From Aselliscus stoliczkanus (Eukaryota > Chordata > Mammalia > Chiroptera > Hipposideridae), in NCBI GenBank assembly GCA_033961575.1, contig CM066737.1:51932771-51996770 (forward strand): a stretch of 64,000 bases of DNA, read 5' to 3'. Each line of letters begins with the position of its first letter. The first letter of the stretch is position 1. Positions 47,066 through 60,125 of the stretch are shown here, piece by piece. The notes under the pieces are model-generated. The model did no database searches. It had not been told where the DNA came from and worked only from the letters and a program-made list of their open reading frames with translations. The position numbers were made by a program, and so were the translations under genes.

Positions 47066-48118
47066 AAGAATAGAATTACCATGTGACCCAGCAATCCTTC
47101 TTCTGGGTGTGTACCAAAAAATCTGAAAACATTTACCAGTAAAGATATATGTATTCTGATGTTTATTGCAGCAGCATTATTTACAGTGGCCAAGACATGG
47201 AAACAACCAAAGTGTCCTTTGATTGATGATTGGATAAAGAAGATGTGGTATATATACACAATGGAATACTACTCTGTCATAAGAAAAGATGAATTGGTGG
47301 CATTTGTGACAACATGGATGGGTCTTAAGAGTATTATGCGAGGGCTGGCCGAGTGGCACATTGGTTAAGAGCCGGTTTTGGGATGCCAGCAGCCCCGGTT
47401 CGGATCCCACATATGAGGCCCAGTGACGCTGCCCTCTACAGCTAACAACAGCTCCACCTGGAGCTGGGCTGCGAGCCCCAGCGATGGTGTAGGCTGCAGC
47501 CCCTGCTGCAGTGGGCTGCCATAGGCTACAGTGAGTGGCCGGCAGCCAACATGAGAGGCTGGCAGCCAGTGCAAGCTGCCAATAGCCGCAGTGAGCGACC
47601 ATCCAGAGGCCGGCGACTAATTTGCCTCATCCGGGAAGAGCACAATGATGATAACAACAGTGAAGCAACGTCCTCCGCAACTAGACTGAAGAACAAAAAG
47701 TCAGCAACTTGTCTGTTCCCCTTCCCCAATTCCCCAACGCTGTTCCCCTCCACCAATTCCTCAATAAAATCTTTAAATAAAAAGAGTATTATGCGAAGCG
47801 AAATAAGTCAGACAGAAAAAGTTGAGAACCATATGACTTCATATGAGGAATATAAAACTGAAAGCAACAAAGGAACATGACAAAGAAACAAAAACTCATA
47901 GACAAACAATAGTTTAGTGGTTACCAGACGGTAAGTGGAGAGGAGTGTGGTAGATGAGGGTAAATGGGGTGAAATATATGGTGATAGAAGGAGAACTGAC
48001 TCTGGGTGGTGAACACACAATGTTACATATAGATGATGTATTACAGAATTGTACACTTGAAACCTATGTAATTTCAGTAAGCATTGTCACCCCAACAAAT
48101 TTTCATTAAAAAAAATTA
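47066..48118 (+). mobile_element. L1 3' end, split by a compound SINE
   Basis: Plus-strand ORF2 C-terminus (from gacccagcaatccttcttct) and 3' UTR to ccccaacaaattttc. The compound SINE at 47342 interrupts it. Confidence 0.82.
47342..47782 (+). mobile_element. Type C compound SINE
   Basis: Perfect 14-bp duplication agagtattatgcga. Tail ccccttccccaattcccc then ctcaataaaatctttaaa. Confidence 0.92.
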
Positions 48119-49010
48119 AAAAGATAAGGTAGCAGAAAATGCCCAATCACTAGAGTGAAAAGAAAAAAGAATCCAAAAAATGAGGATAATTCAAGGAGCC
48201 TATGTGACATCATCAAGCATAACAGCATTTTTATCATAGGGGTACCAGAGGAGAAGAGAGAGAGGAAGAGGAATTGAAAACTTATTTAAAGAAATGACAG
48301 AAGACTTCCCCACCATGGCAAAGAAATAGATATAGAAGCCCAGGAAACACAGACAGTCCTAAACAAGATGAACTCAAAGAGGCCCACACCAAGACATATT
48401 ATAATTAAAATGCTAAAGGTTAAAGACACAGAGAGAATCTTAAAAGCTGCAAGAGATACCTACATGGGAGCTCCCATAACACTGTCACCTGATTTCTCAA
48501 CTGAAAGTTAGCAGTACCCAAAAGATTGGCAGGAAATATTCAAAGTGATGAAAAGCAAAGTCATACGACTGAGATCACTCTGCCCAGCACAGCTATTATT
48601 TACAATTGAAGGACAGATAAACAGCTTCCCCCCCTCCAAAAAAAAAGGTATAGGAGTTTATCACTACCAAACCAGTATTACACAGAATCTTAGAGGGATT
48701 TCTCTAATGTGAAAAAAAATCAAATATAAATAATAAAATGTCAATAAGTGCTCATCTATCAACCACTACTTTACATGTAAATGGATTAAATGCTCCAATC
48801 AAAATAGGGTGGATGAATGAATAAGAAAACAAGACCCTTATATATGCTGACTACAAGAGACTCACTTCAGATCGAAAGACACACACACTGAAAGTAAAGG
48901 GATGGAAAAAGATATTTCATGAAAATGCAAATAGAAAAAAAAGTGGGGTAGCAGTACATATACCAAAGTAGACATTAAAACAATGTCTATAAACATTGTT
49001 TTAAGAGACA
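48119..49010 (+). mobile_element. L1 ORF2 5' region (internal fragment)
   Basis: Text such as cttccccaccatggcaaaga and catgtaaatggattaaatgc matches the start of old L1 ORF2, upstream of and into the endonuclease region. No open frame. Confidence 0.7.
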
Positions 49011-49650
49011 AAGAAAGACTGAGTAATTCCACTTCTAGGTATTTATCTGAAGAAACCCAAAATGCTACTTTAGCGGGGAATACATCCATATGTTCTTGGC
49101 AGCATTGTTTATAATGGTCAAAGTGTGGAGGCAGCCTGGGTGTCCACTGATGGATGAATGTGTAAAGAGTGGTGCATATATACGATGGAATATTGCTCAG
49201 CCATGTAAGGTGAAGTGTTCTTGTCATTGGTGGCAGCATGGATGGACCTGAAGTGTCTAGTGCTGAGTGGAGTAAGTCAGAGAGAGAAAGACAAATACCA
49301 TATGATTTCACTTATATATGGAATCTAAAATAACAAAAACAAACAAAACGTAAACAAACTCATAAAGAGAACATTTTGATAGTCGCCAGATGGGGGGATT
49401 AGGGATGGGTGAAAAAGGGGACAGGATTAAGAAGTTCAAATTGGTAGTTATAAAAAATCATGCAGATATCAAGTATACCATAAGGAATATAGTCAATAAT
49501 ATTGTAATAACTATGTACGGTGTTAGATGGGTACTAGATTCATCAGGATGATCACTTCGTAAGTTATATAAATGTCTAAGAACTATGTTGTACCTCTGCA
49601 ACTAATATAATATTGTATGTCAACTGTAACTGAAAAATTAAAAAATTAAG
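49010..49650 (+). mobile_element. L1 3' end fragment
   Basis: Begins agtaattccacttctaggta, runs through the ORF2 end and a 3' UTR ending ctgtaactgaaaaatt. It may be joined to 48119-49010 by an internal deletion. Confidence 0.75.
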
Positions 49651-51170
49651 AGATAATTCATAGAATGAGAAAATATATTTGTAAATCATGTATATGGTAA
49701 GACTTGTACCCAGAATATATAAACAGCTCTTATACCTTATTAACTTACTGTCCAGTAACCCAATTAAAAATGGGGAAACAATCTGAATAGACATTTCTCC
49801 AAAAAAGATACTCAAATATCCATTAATCACATAAAAAGATGCTCAACAGCATTAGCAATCAGGGAAATGTTGATCAAAACTACAATAAGATACCACTTCA
49901 CACACAGTAGAATAGCTACGAGGTGTGATAAAAAAATATGGTGAATGCTGCTGCCATCCAATGGAAAGGTGATGTTAATTGTGTTTTTTGACCTTAATGG
50001 AATTGTGTGAGCAGAATTTGTACCCACGAACACTATGGTGAAATCTGAATATTACAGGGACTTATTAGAGCATTTTTGAAAAGGTGTGCATCAAAAACAG
50101 CCTGAGAAATGGGCAAATGGTTTCAACCTCCATCATAACAATGCTCCCTGTCACACAGTGCTTCTGGTACATCAGTTGCTGTCAAATAAAAATATTATGG
50201 TGTGTGCTCATTCACTTTATTCACCCAATCTGGCACCATGCAACTTCTGGTTCTTTCCCACAGTCAAAATGATTCAGGACATCAAAGCAGCCACGACAGT
50301 GCAACTAAAGACACTCAAGAAAGAGGACTTCCAAAACTGTTGCAGAAAGTGGCAAGAATGATGGGATAACTGAATGTGTTCGAAGCGAGGAGGAATATTT
50401 TGAAGGGGATTAATGGCAATATATCCTTTACTGTAATGATGATTTAAACATTCATTGTATTGTTGGATTGCACCTCATATAACACAAAAGACAGACAATA
50501 AGAAGTATTAGCAAGGAAATTGGTTCCAAAGAAATTGTAACCCTCTTATATTGCTAGTGGTGGTGCAAAACAGTGCATCTTGTTTGAGAAAACAATCTGG
50601 CAGTTTCTCAAGCAAACATATGACCCAGCAATTCCACAAAAAGGTATATGCCTAAGCAAAATACAAACATATATCTATACAAAAACATATGCATAAATGT
50701 TTATAGTAGTATCCAGAATAGACTAAATATGTATAAAACAACCCACATGTCCATCAATTGAAGGACTGACAAGCAAAATGCAATATATGCATACAATGGA
50801 CTATTATTCAGCAGTAAAGAGAAATGAAGCAGTGATTCATACTTCAACATGAATGAACCTTGAAAAATATTATGGTAAGTGAAAGAAGCCAGACACAAAA
50901 TACCACATGTTATTTATCTATATGAAATGGCCAAAATAGAGAAACCCTTAGAGACATCAACTAGATTGGTGGTTGTCTTGGGCTGGGGATTTGGAGACAC
51001 AGAGAATGACAGTGAAGGGGTGTAGGTTTCTCTTGGGATTGATAAAAATGTTCAAAAATTGATTTTGGTGGTGGCTGCACACCATTGTGAATATTCTAAA
51101 AATGACTGAATTGCGAGCTTTAAGTTGGGTGAAATGATTATAAATTATGTCTCAATGAATCTATTAAAAA
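49650..51170 (+). mobile_element. L1 3' end, split by a mariner fossil
   Basis: Plus-strand ORF2 C-terminal text before 49918 resumes at 50480 (gacagacaataagaagtatt) and leads to the 3' end near 51170. Confidence 0.78.
49919..50477 (+). mobile_element. Second, more diverged mariner-like fossil
   Basis: Flanked by TA and interrupting an L1 whose sequence resumes at about 50480. The ends are weak inverted repeats: cgaggtgtgat at the left and, reversed, tgaggtgcaatc at the right. A 91-codon frame at 50086-50361 shows LHHNNAPCHT and LYSPNLAPCNFWFFPTVK, the second and third catalytic blocks of a mariner-type transposase; the third Asp is replaced by Asn. The N-terminal part is missing. It differs from both other mariner families in the window. 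Confidence 0.8.
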
Positions 51171-51899
51171 TCAGTGTCATGAAATAATAAAATGTGGGAA
51201 GACTATTCTATCAGGAACTGTGAATGGTCTGAGATTTTTCCCTACTTGGAAGCTAGCAAGTTAGTCTGCCATAATTTCATGGATGCTGGCAGGAAATACA
51301 AGAATTTTTTATCAGAGACAACAGATAATTTATTACTCACAGCAACAGCCCAGGCTTCTCTGGACCCCAGATCCCACAGGGTGACGTGAAGAGAATAAGG
51401 TAATACCTTTGTTACAGTAGACAATTTGAGTGCTTATGGAACCCACATATTTTATAAGGGACAGTAAACTTGCTTGACTTGTTTAACAGTAAACACACCT
51501 GGCTGTTTCTCCAATAGGAGATGCTGTCTCTGTTTTCCAAGTTGATTGTTATATAATACAGGTATCCCTGAAAAGATAGTCCAGAACAAAGAGCCAGTTC
51601 CTCTTCTCTCAAGATGTACAGAGTCAAGAGAGATTCTAATTTCTTCTAACACATTACAGATTTTTAAAAATTTAAGAAAACAAACAAATGTAGTACATGA
51701 ACAGCTATGAAAGCTTTTTTGGACCATAGTGGACATCTGAACATGACTTGAACATTAGATTATATTCTAAAATCATTGCTAAGTTTTAAAGTGTGATAAT
51801 GATATGTTTACATAAAATAATGTCCTTTGGTGTAACATGATGCATGCTGAATATTCAGGCATATAATGTGTTATGATGTCTGCAAATTACTTTTTTGTC

Positions 51900-51990
51900 T
51901 TTTTTTTAATTTTATTTTTTATATTAGTTTTAAGTATACAAAATAACATAATGATTAGACATTTACACCCCTCACAAAATGATAACCCTT
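51900..51990 (-). mobile_element. Short L1 3' end
   Basis: Reverse L1 3'-terminal sequence (aagtatacaaaataacataa) with a T-rich left end (A-tail). Confidence 0.6.
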
Positions 51991-52353
51991 CTAGGAAAAA
52001 ATAAAGTATATACACACAATTACATAATCATTAAACACACATTCAAACACAGACACTGGAGAGCAACAGACATAAAAAACATAAAGCAAATATGGCAAAA
52101 TGCTAACAAGTGTTAACTCTAGAAGGAAATGCACTGGTATTCATTATATCTTCTTTTAATTTTCTGAAAAGATTGCTACTAAAAAGGTAGATAGGTAAAT
52201 ACATTGATAAAATTATTTAAGAGAGAAGTTATCCTGACTGCAAAAAAAAACAACTTGAAACATGTATGCTATTCACAAGCGACATCAAAAACATAAAAGG
52301 AGCTGGCCGTGTGGCTCAGTTGGTTAAGAGCTCGCTCAAGAGTATGAGCTGAG

Positions 52354-52464
52354 GGCTGGCCGAGTTGTGCAGTGGTTAAGAGCTGGCTTGGGACACCAGC
52401 GGCCTGGGTTTGGATCCCACATATGAGGGCCAGTGACACTGCCCTCTTAAAAAAAAAAAAAAAA
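52354..52464 (+). mobile_element. Type A SINE (first of a tandem pair)
   Basis: Inserted inside a type D SINE. The pair shares one duplication, gagtatgagctgag. Confidence 0.9.
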
Positions 52465-52578
52465 GGGTCGGCCAAGTGGCATGGTGATTAAGCGCTGGCT
52501 TGGGAAGCCAGTGGCCCCGGTTCAGTCCCATATATGAGGGCTAGTGACACTGTCCTCAAAAAAAAAAAAAAAAAAAAA
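52465..52578 (+). mobile_element. Type A SINE (second of a tandem pair)
   Basis: Starts directly after the A-tail of the first; its own A-tail precedes the right outer duplication. Confidence 0.9.
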
Positions 52579-52699
52579 AGAGTATGAGCTGAGCTCTGAG
52601 CAATAGCAGTTCGATGCCCAGCCCAAACTGAGCTGCCATTGAGCTGCCAACAGGTGGCAGGATGGCTCAGCTAAAAAAACAAAAACAAAAACAAAAAAC

Positions 52700-54250
52700 A
52701 TAGAGATACATGGAAAGGTTAAAATAAAATATGAAAAAAAAGTTCTATCATACCAATAATAAAGAAAACTGGTATAGCTATGTTAATTTCAGATAAAATA
52801 GACTTTAAGGCAAAAGCATTATGAAAGATAAAAGAGGGTCATTTCAGAATGATAAAAAGGTTTCGTTCAGAAAAATATACACTTAAAAAAAAACAACCAA
52901 ATTTGTATGCACTAAAAATATCCTAAAATATATACAGTTAAAAGTACCTGATGTACAAGGAGAAATAGTCAAATGCACAATCATAGTTGCAAATTTAAAA
53001 TAGATCTCTGATGGGCCAGCCAAGTGGCAGTTGTTTGAGAGTTAGCTTAGTATGAGAGCTCTGAGCAACAGGGCCTCCAGTTTGATTCCCACATGGGCCA
53101 GTGAACGTTGCACCCGAGCTGAGGTGTCACTGAGCTGCCAACAGGCGGCAGGATGGCTCAGCTGGTATAACAACAAGACTGCCTGTTCAGTGGTGGGCTA
53201 CACCCAACTGCAACTAAAGATTGAACTCAGCTCCTTGAGCTGAGCTGCTGCCTGGATGGCTCAGTGGATAGGGCATGCGCTCTTAACAACAAGGCTGCTG
53301 GTTCATCTCCTGCATGGGATGGTGGCTATGCCCACCCGTATCTAAGATTCAACACAGCACCTTGAGCTTAGAGGCCATGAGCTGCCGACAGGAAGCCATA
53401 CGGTGACTGGTGCCCTCCAGAAGGAAGACTGAAGAACAATTTGGCTGGTCCCCTCCACCAATTCCCCAACATTGTTCCCCTTCCCCAATTCCCCAATAAA
53501 ATCTTTTTAAAAAGCCAGATCTCTGATTACTGATAGAACATGTAAACAAAATTATTTGTAAAGATGTAGAAAGATTTGAACATGATTATAATCTTGTTCT
53601 AATGAACATAGGCAAAACAGTGTACCTGTCAAGTGAAGAACATACGTTTTTATCAGACACACCCTGGATATTTATAAAAATTGACCATACACTGGGCTTT
53701 AAGGTTAGTCTACAACAATCTCAAAGGATAGAATTCATACAGAACAGGGTCTCTGACTACAATTGCAATTAAGCTAGAACAAGTAATTTAAATCTAACCA
53801 ATCTCTTCCAGAAAACAAGAGAGGAGGAATAAAGCTAGCATAACTTTGACACTGAACCTAAATAGAACTGAGTCTGAACAGAAAATCACGTCAGTCTTAC
53901 CAATGAACATAGAAGCAAAACTCCTAAATAAAATATGGCAAAGTTGGATTTAACCTAGGCCTTAGCCATTGTTGAAAGGAAAGAAAAGGTTTGGAAAAGA
54001 ATAAAACAAAAATGTCTTTCACAGATGATACGATTGGATAGATAGAAAATTCAAGAGTGTATACAAAGAAATTAGAATTAATAAATTTTACCGAAGTTTC
54101 TGGGGATAAGTCCTATATATTAAAATAAAATACATTTTATATACCATCAATGAATCAGAAAATAAAAAAAGAAACCACTTATAATGGTGTCCTTACTGTA
54201 GTCTCTTCCAGGAAAAAAGTGAAGGAACTGGATATGATGGAGCTTTTGAA
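52700..54250 (+). mobile_element. Old L1 ORF2 fragment, split by a composite SINE
   Basis: Degenerate endonuclease-to-RT text (aatagactttaaggcaaaag; gaccatacactgggctttaa) on both sides of the SINE at 53013. No open frame remains. Confidence 0.65.
53013..53517 (+). mobile_element. Composite SINE with modules of types B, C and D
   Basis: One duplication (agatctctgat) brackets about 500 bp. In order: a tRNA-like head with cacatgggccagtga, a D module (gctgccaacaggcggcagga), a B-like cttaacaacaaggctgctgg module with catgggatggtgg, then the C-type tail ccccttccccaattcccc and aataaaatcttttt. Confidence 0.82.
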
Positions 54251-54360
54251 AAAAATCAGTGTATATGAAATGCATTATGAAAATGTAGAAATGTAATTAG
54301 AAAAAATATAATTAGATACTCTGGGGGAAAAGATTCACACACAAAAAGAAATATAATCAA

Positions 54361-54463
54361 GGTCGGCAGAGTGGCACGGTGGTTAAGTGCTGACTTGGGA
54401 GGCCGGCGGCCCCGGTTCGGGTCCCACATGTGAGGGCTAGTGACACCGCCCTCAAAAAAAAAA
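54361..54463 (+). mobile_element. Type A SINE
   Basis: Duplication aagaaatataatca/aagaaatataacca. Confidence 0.9.
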
Positions 54464-54895
54464 AGAAATATAACCATACAGTTTTACCTGGCTCTAGAAT
54501 AAGCAACATATATCATATTCATAATATTCACACATTCAAAATAATGGAAACATTGCTTATTGATTTAACTGAAAATAGCGTGACATATTAGGAGGAGATG
54601 GAAGAAGAGAGATAAGGGTGGTAGCAGAAACAGCACCTCATCTGTCATAACACAAAGTAAGTAGATAATGTGTTGATGAAGCAAAAATTATGTGTAACTT
54701 TTTCTCCTTAAGGAACTGATAGAGGAAGTCAAAAGGGATGAGGAAAGAAACATGTTTTTTATTATTTGTTGTAATTTTAAAACCATATTCATACAATATA
54801 ATACTATGCTATATTATCACACAATGACTGTTCCCATTATTCTCATAAACTCTTAAAAAATCATTTAAATTTAACATTTCAAAACAGAAGTCATC

Positions 54896-55020
54896 GGACT
54901 GGCCGAGTCGCGTGGTGGTTAAGAGCTGGCTTGGGACGGCAGCGGCCCCGGTTCGGATCCCACATATGAGGGCCAGTGACACTGCCCTCAAAAAAGAAAA
55001 CAAAAAACAAAAACAAAAAC
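54896..55020 (+). mobile_element. Type A SINE
   Basis: Perfect duplication aaaacagaagtcatc. Confidence 0.92.
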
Positions 55021-55244
55021 AAAACAGAAGTCATCTTTGACCAGGCTATTCATTGTTAACACAAAGCCTCCACTTGCGGGTGGAGTGGCATGGATTTACC
55101 ATTGTTTAACAATCCAAGGCTAAACATTTTATGTATCTTTTATTATATCTCTTTATTTTATATCCTTTCACAATCCATAAACAAATCTTGCTATTTCTTA
55201 CTAATACCTGCTATCAATAAAACAGTGTTAACAGGGTTGAAAGA

Positions 55245-55370
55245 GGTCGTAGAAATTACCTAGTCTACACTCCTCATTTTAAACATGAAGAAATGGGGGG
55301 TCACTCAATGACAGAGCCAGAGCTAAAGTCAGTATTTGACTTTTTCCAATATTTCTAACAGATTTCCATT
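55245..55370 (+). mobile_element. MIR-like fragment
   Basis: cattttaaacatgaagaaat and gacagagccagagctaaagt resemble MIR. Diverged. Confidence 0.5.
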
Positions 55371-56052
55371 TACTTTTAAATTCTGAGCAAAAGCCAAGAT
55401 ATTTTGCTAGATTTTCTATGAAGAGGAAACATTTTCTTCTCGTTATCATTAAAGTATTTCTTAAAAAATCAAATTATATACGAACACATTAATCAGTTTG
55501 GAAACCTTTTAACCAAGACAGCAGCTGCCACCTTCTACAAACGCAGAACTAAAAATATGAGGAGACTCATTAAAATATGACCACAACATGTAATTCACCA
55601 ACATTAACCTGGTTCATAATTTTAGTTGATTAAAAATATTACAATTTTTAAGAGAACTAAAGAATAAAGATACACTCGGTTTTCAAAATCCTTATTTTTT
55701 TTCCAGTGGGATAGAAGAAAGTTAGAGACAGGAGGTGAGAGGTCTATGAAAGGTTACAATGCAAAAGTATGCCAAACTTTAAGGATGCTCATTACTTACT
55801 GTTGATCAAAGTGAGTCTAAAGCTTTAACGACATCATTTTTCAGAAAATGGAGCTATTCTGGCATCTAGTCTGGACAAATTATCAAATGCTTCATTACCG
55901 CAAGTACTTTAACAAACCATAACTAACTTACTTGAAATAGCCCTAGTGATTTTACATTTAGGGTGGGGAAGCTATGCCTATTGGGGGTAATTTTTTTTAT
56001 TTCCAAATACTTTTGAATACCATTTGAAAATATGTGAAATGGGGAACTTTTT

Positions 56053-56168
56053 TATTTGTTTTATTTTTTTTTTTGAGGGCAGTGTCACTGGCCCTCATAT
56101 ATGGGACCCGAACCGGGGCCGCTGGCTTCCCAAGCCAGCGCTTAACCACCGAGCCACTCGGCCGGCCC
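56053..56168 (-). mobile_element. Type A SINE
   Basis: Close to consensus; duplication tggggaactttttt/tggggagttttttt. Confidence 0.9.
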
Positions 56169-57098
56169 TTGGGGAGTTTTTTTAAATAATTAAGTTATTA
56201 GATGATTTTAATGGCATTTGTGTAAAAGGGATTTTTTTACATGATAAAATTACCCTAAATCAAAATGTCATTCATTACAAGTAGATTGTATAATTGGCAG
56301 ATAGGAAAGGAACCAAGTGTAAGCTACTTTAATTAAGACCGACTTTCTCCCCCATTTTAGGTACCAGTAACCATAAATTAAATTTGACAAGTTTTTACTG
56401 AGTCTGGCTCTGTACAAATTAATATGAGATGTATGGAAATTATTAAATATGTTACCTCCCAGGAGAATTTTATAACCTAAAAGGGGGAATTAGAGAAATA
56501 TGCGAGTTAGATTTTATTAGATAGAATGAGATAAATTATCTTGAGATTAATGTAAACAAAGTATTATGAGCATTCAAAAAAGGAAAAACCATGCTTGGAA
56601 AACTGGTAGAACACACAAAATGCATTTTTTCATATGGTACTCTAATAGAGTTTTCCCCAGAAAGAATTCCAAAAGTTTTTAAGTGGAACAAGCAATATTA
56701 GTGGAACAAGCAATATTAAATCTGGTACGAAAATTTTAAGTAAAACAAGCAAAGTGCTTGAAGTAAGTACATATAATCATTTCATGATTTAAATTTGAAA
56801 ATAAACACAAGGGCCACAGAACAGCAAAATTAGAAGCCTTACAGTACTCAGCTCTTCACGATCTATGATATTCACCTAATCAATTTCTATCCCTCCAGTC
56901 TCACTTAGTTAATACCTCCAGTGATGATGAACTCACAAAGGCAGACCATAGTACTCAGGTTTAAGACACTTCTGCAGTAAGATTTAACCTGTTTAAGTCC
57001 CTTACAAAGAAAACTCAGCAATGGGGACTCAAGTAAGTAACAGATTAAAATCATCTTTAAATGAGACCAACTCAATGAATCACTTAATATTGTTTCTT

Positions 57099-57508
57099 TT
57101 TTTCAAAGATTTTATTTGGGAATTGGGGGAGGGGAACAGCATTGGGGAATCATGAAAGGAGATCAGACAAGTTGCTGTCTTTTTGTTCTTCAGTCTAGTT
57201 GCGGAGGATGTTGCTTCACTGGCCCATATTGGTATCATCCTTGCGCTCTTCCTGGATGAGGCAGATCAGTCACCGGCCTCTGGACGGTCGCTCACGCTGG
57301 CTGCAGCCCACACTGTTGCCGGCCATCTTAGTTATAGAGGCAACATTCATCATCTTAGCTATAGGGCAACCAGGTGGAGCCATTGTTCACCATCTTAACT
57401 ATAGAGGGCGGTGTCACTGGCCCTCACATGTGGGATCCGAACCGGTGCCCTGCTCCTCAGAGCTGGCGTCCCAAGCCAGCTCCTAACCGATGCGCCACTT
57501 GGCTGGCA
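57099..57508 (-). mobile_element. Type C compound SINE (variant body)
   Basis: Duplication ttaatattgtttctt. The body carries three related gccatcttag/catcatcttag/caccatcttaa modules in place of the usual segment. Confidence 0.88.
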
Positions 57509-57904
57509 TTTAATATTGTTTCTTAAAAGCCACAATGCAAGCAGCAGAAGAAACAATTAATTTCCCTACTCCATCAGAAAGCAGTTATTTTATTTTGGGG
57601 ATATAGGGAGAAGAGCAGTGCTTATAAATAATTTGTTTCTGCTATAATGATTATTATTCATTTTTAATATGAAACCTTGGTATGAAAATCTGGTGATATA
57701 TGCATGTTCAGCAATAAAATGAAACATATCTTCTCAAGTGATACTATCTAACATGTCACTAAGGGATTATATGCATGGGATAGATGTGTTGATGATTTGG
57801 GGGTGAACTAATGGATTGCAAGACAAAAATGAAAAGCAACATTTGTAATACTCTACAATTTACAAATGATATGACATATATTGTGTATGGCCTTCTCAGT
57901 AATA

Positions 57905-58060
57905 ATGCTGTGATGTAAGCAGGTAAATACTTATCTATGTTTTCAGATGTAGAAATTGAGGTTTAGAGAGCTTAAATGACTTGATTTAAGATCACACATT
58001 AAGCTAATATTTGAATTCAGATTTTTCTGCCTTGCCTCCAAATGCCATGTTCCTTCAACT
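57905..58060 (+). mobile_element. MIR fragment
   Basis: Core-like text atgtagaaattgaggtttag followed by gatttaagatcacacatt matches the MIR 3' half. Confidence 0.7.
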
Positions 58061-60010
58061 ACTAACTCTGGAAGAAAGTATCCTAAACTTCCAACTAAAA
58101 ATTAGTGATCCAGAATGATAGGATGAGACACAAGTGTAACACAATAAAATCATTGGATTTTATGTTGCAATTTATTTCTTGATATTATAAAAACTTCCAA
58201 CATAAAATGATTTACTTTCAGTTGAAAGAGTAAAACACAGCTATGGCTTCACTGAGAAAAAAAAATGATATGTAACATAAACCTTTATTTTGTGGCAAGA
58301 TTTTTATGGGCTGGCTATTGAAAGCACTGCAGCTTTCCATTTTACCAGACCTGTACAGACATATCCTGAGTTTCAACATCTTTCTTATGATTGCAGTAAT
58401 GTAGTTCTATAAATGTACAGAGATTAGCATAAATTGAAATGATCTGTAGATATTTGTTTTAACTTGGCTTTGGAAAAGTACTAACATCACAGATTTTAAA
58501 AAAACAAACAAAAAGACAACAATACCATGATAATGAGTCTAAAAACTTCAGAGCTGTGCTGAGCATAAATATGTCTGGAATGTCTCCTACGAAGCAGTCA
58601 AAACCTGTGTTCTAAGTGCATTTAAGACTCACTGAGTCCAACTCCATGCCTCAATGCCAGTGTAAAAATGCAGTAACATGCCCTAGATCTCCTGTTTGCC
58701 TGCTGGCAGGAAGGTAAAAAGAAGAAATTATTTTTTGCCCTTACACTGATTAGACCAACATTTCCTGTGTATTTCTAACAGAATTACTGGCTGATCATCA
58801 CAGCAGCCGGTATTCATGGTGGGAGGAGCTAACATGATCTTGATTTCACAGGCAGCAAAGCAGGAAACCTTGCTACCACTTTGAATAAGGCGAGTGTTCT
58901 GCATGAAAGCCTCCAAGGTATTTTCCACCATGGGAAGAAATCAGGAAAACCCTAGTTTAGTACGACCACAAAAAGCAGGAATGCTTCAGTTCTGGCTGTT
59001 TCACTTATAATCAACAGGAAAAAGCAATCCCTTCTTCATAATGTGCTTGATTATAGGACACTAATTACATAAAACATGTATCAACGGTAGGAAATTGTAT
59101 ATCACCCACTACCACTTTCTCTCCCAAATCATAAGAGGTCCAGTTCCATGCAATAAGCTGGTAATTGCAAAGTCAATATTTAGAAAACTTACAACTACCT
59201 CTGATATTAAAGCTGAGAGTACTTTTTCAGTATTTGTCAATCAAATAGAGCAAATATTTCCAAAGCAGCTTCAATTTATATACTACTCAAATTTATTGAC
59301 ACTTTACGCTCTTGTCATGATAAAAAAAATCTGCCTTTTACTTAACTCTGTCCTAGAGTAATGGGTGGAAGTATAGGTGAGAAAGAGATGATTTGACAAA
59401 CAGATATGGGAGATGAAGATGGAAAATGCTTTACAAGGAGAAAGAGCCTACGATATACCTTACACACCCAGAGTAAATTAATGAGCTTTTATTTTAATAA
59501 AATTAGCAATAATCTGGCAATTTGCTATTTAATCAATTTTGTTAACATGGGATTGTACCTGATTTCTATCACCAGTCCACTTGTAATGAGGCACTACTAG
59601 AGTGCTGGGTGAAAACCTTTAAAAACCATACATAAAATACTAAAACAATTTCAGAAATCAAAGTCTACCTGGCTAGTCATTTACAAACATAATTCAAGGT
59701 AACACTGAATTTGAAACAAAAGAATGAAATAAATACTGTATGCCAGAAAATCACAAAAGGAAATTCAAATGGTACATCTGGTAGAACAAGATGTACACAT
59801 ATATGAGTAGACAAAATCAGAACAGAATGTACGCTATCTTGACTTGTGGCTAGATTTTTGTAAGTGGAATTTCTATTTATTCTTGAGGGAATACTGACCA
59901 CATTCCTAGTTACTAACCCTAAGCAATATGTAGGCACATTGAGAGATGGGTTGTATGCAATCCAATTCCATAAACATTTATTGTATGCTTTACTATCAAA
60001 AAGCAATGAT

Positions 60011-60125
60011 GGGCTGGCCAAGTGGCGCGGTGGTTAAGCGCTGGCTTGGGAAGCCAGCGGCCCCATTTCGGGTCCCACATATGAGGGCCAGTGACACTGC
60101 CCTCAAAAAAAAAATCAGCTTAAAA
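60011..60125 (+). mobile_element. Type A SINE
   Basis: Duplication aaaaagcaatgat. Confidence 0.92.

Larger units (their letters stand above)
52299..52690 (+). mobile_element. Type D SINE split by two type A SINEs
   Basis: Outer duplication aaaaacata. The element is continuous once the tandem insertion 52354-52578 and one duplication are set aside. Confidence 0.85.

Noticed and set aside
59095..59361. 88-codon frame in intron 1
   Set aside because: No recognisable domain and no supporting context; chance frame in unique sequence.
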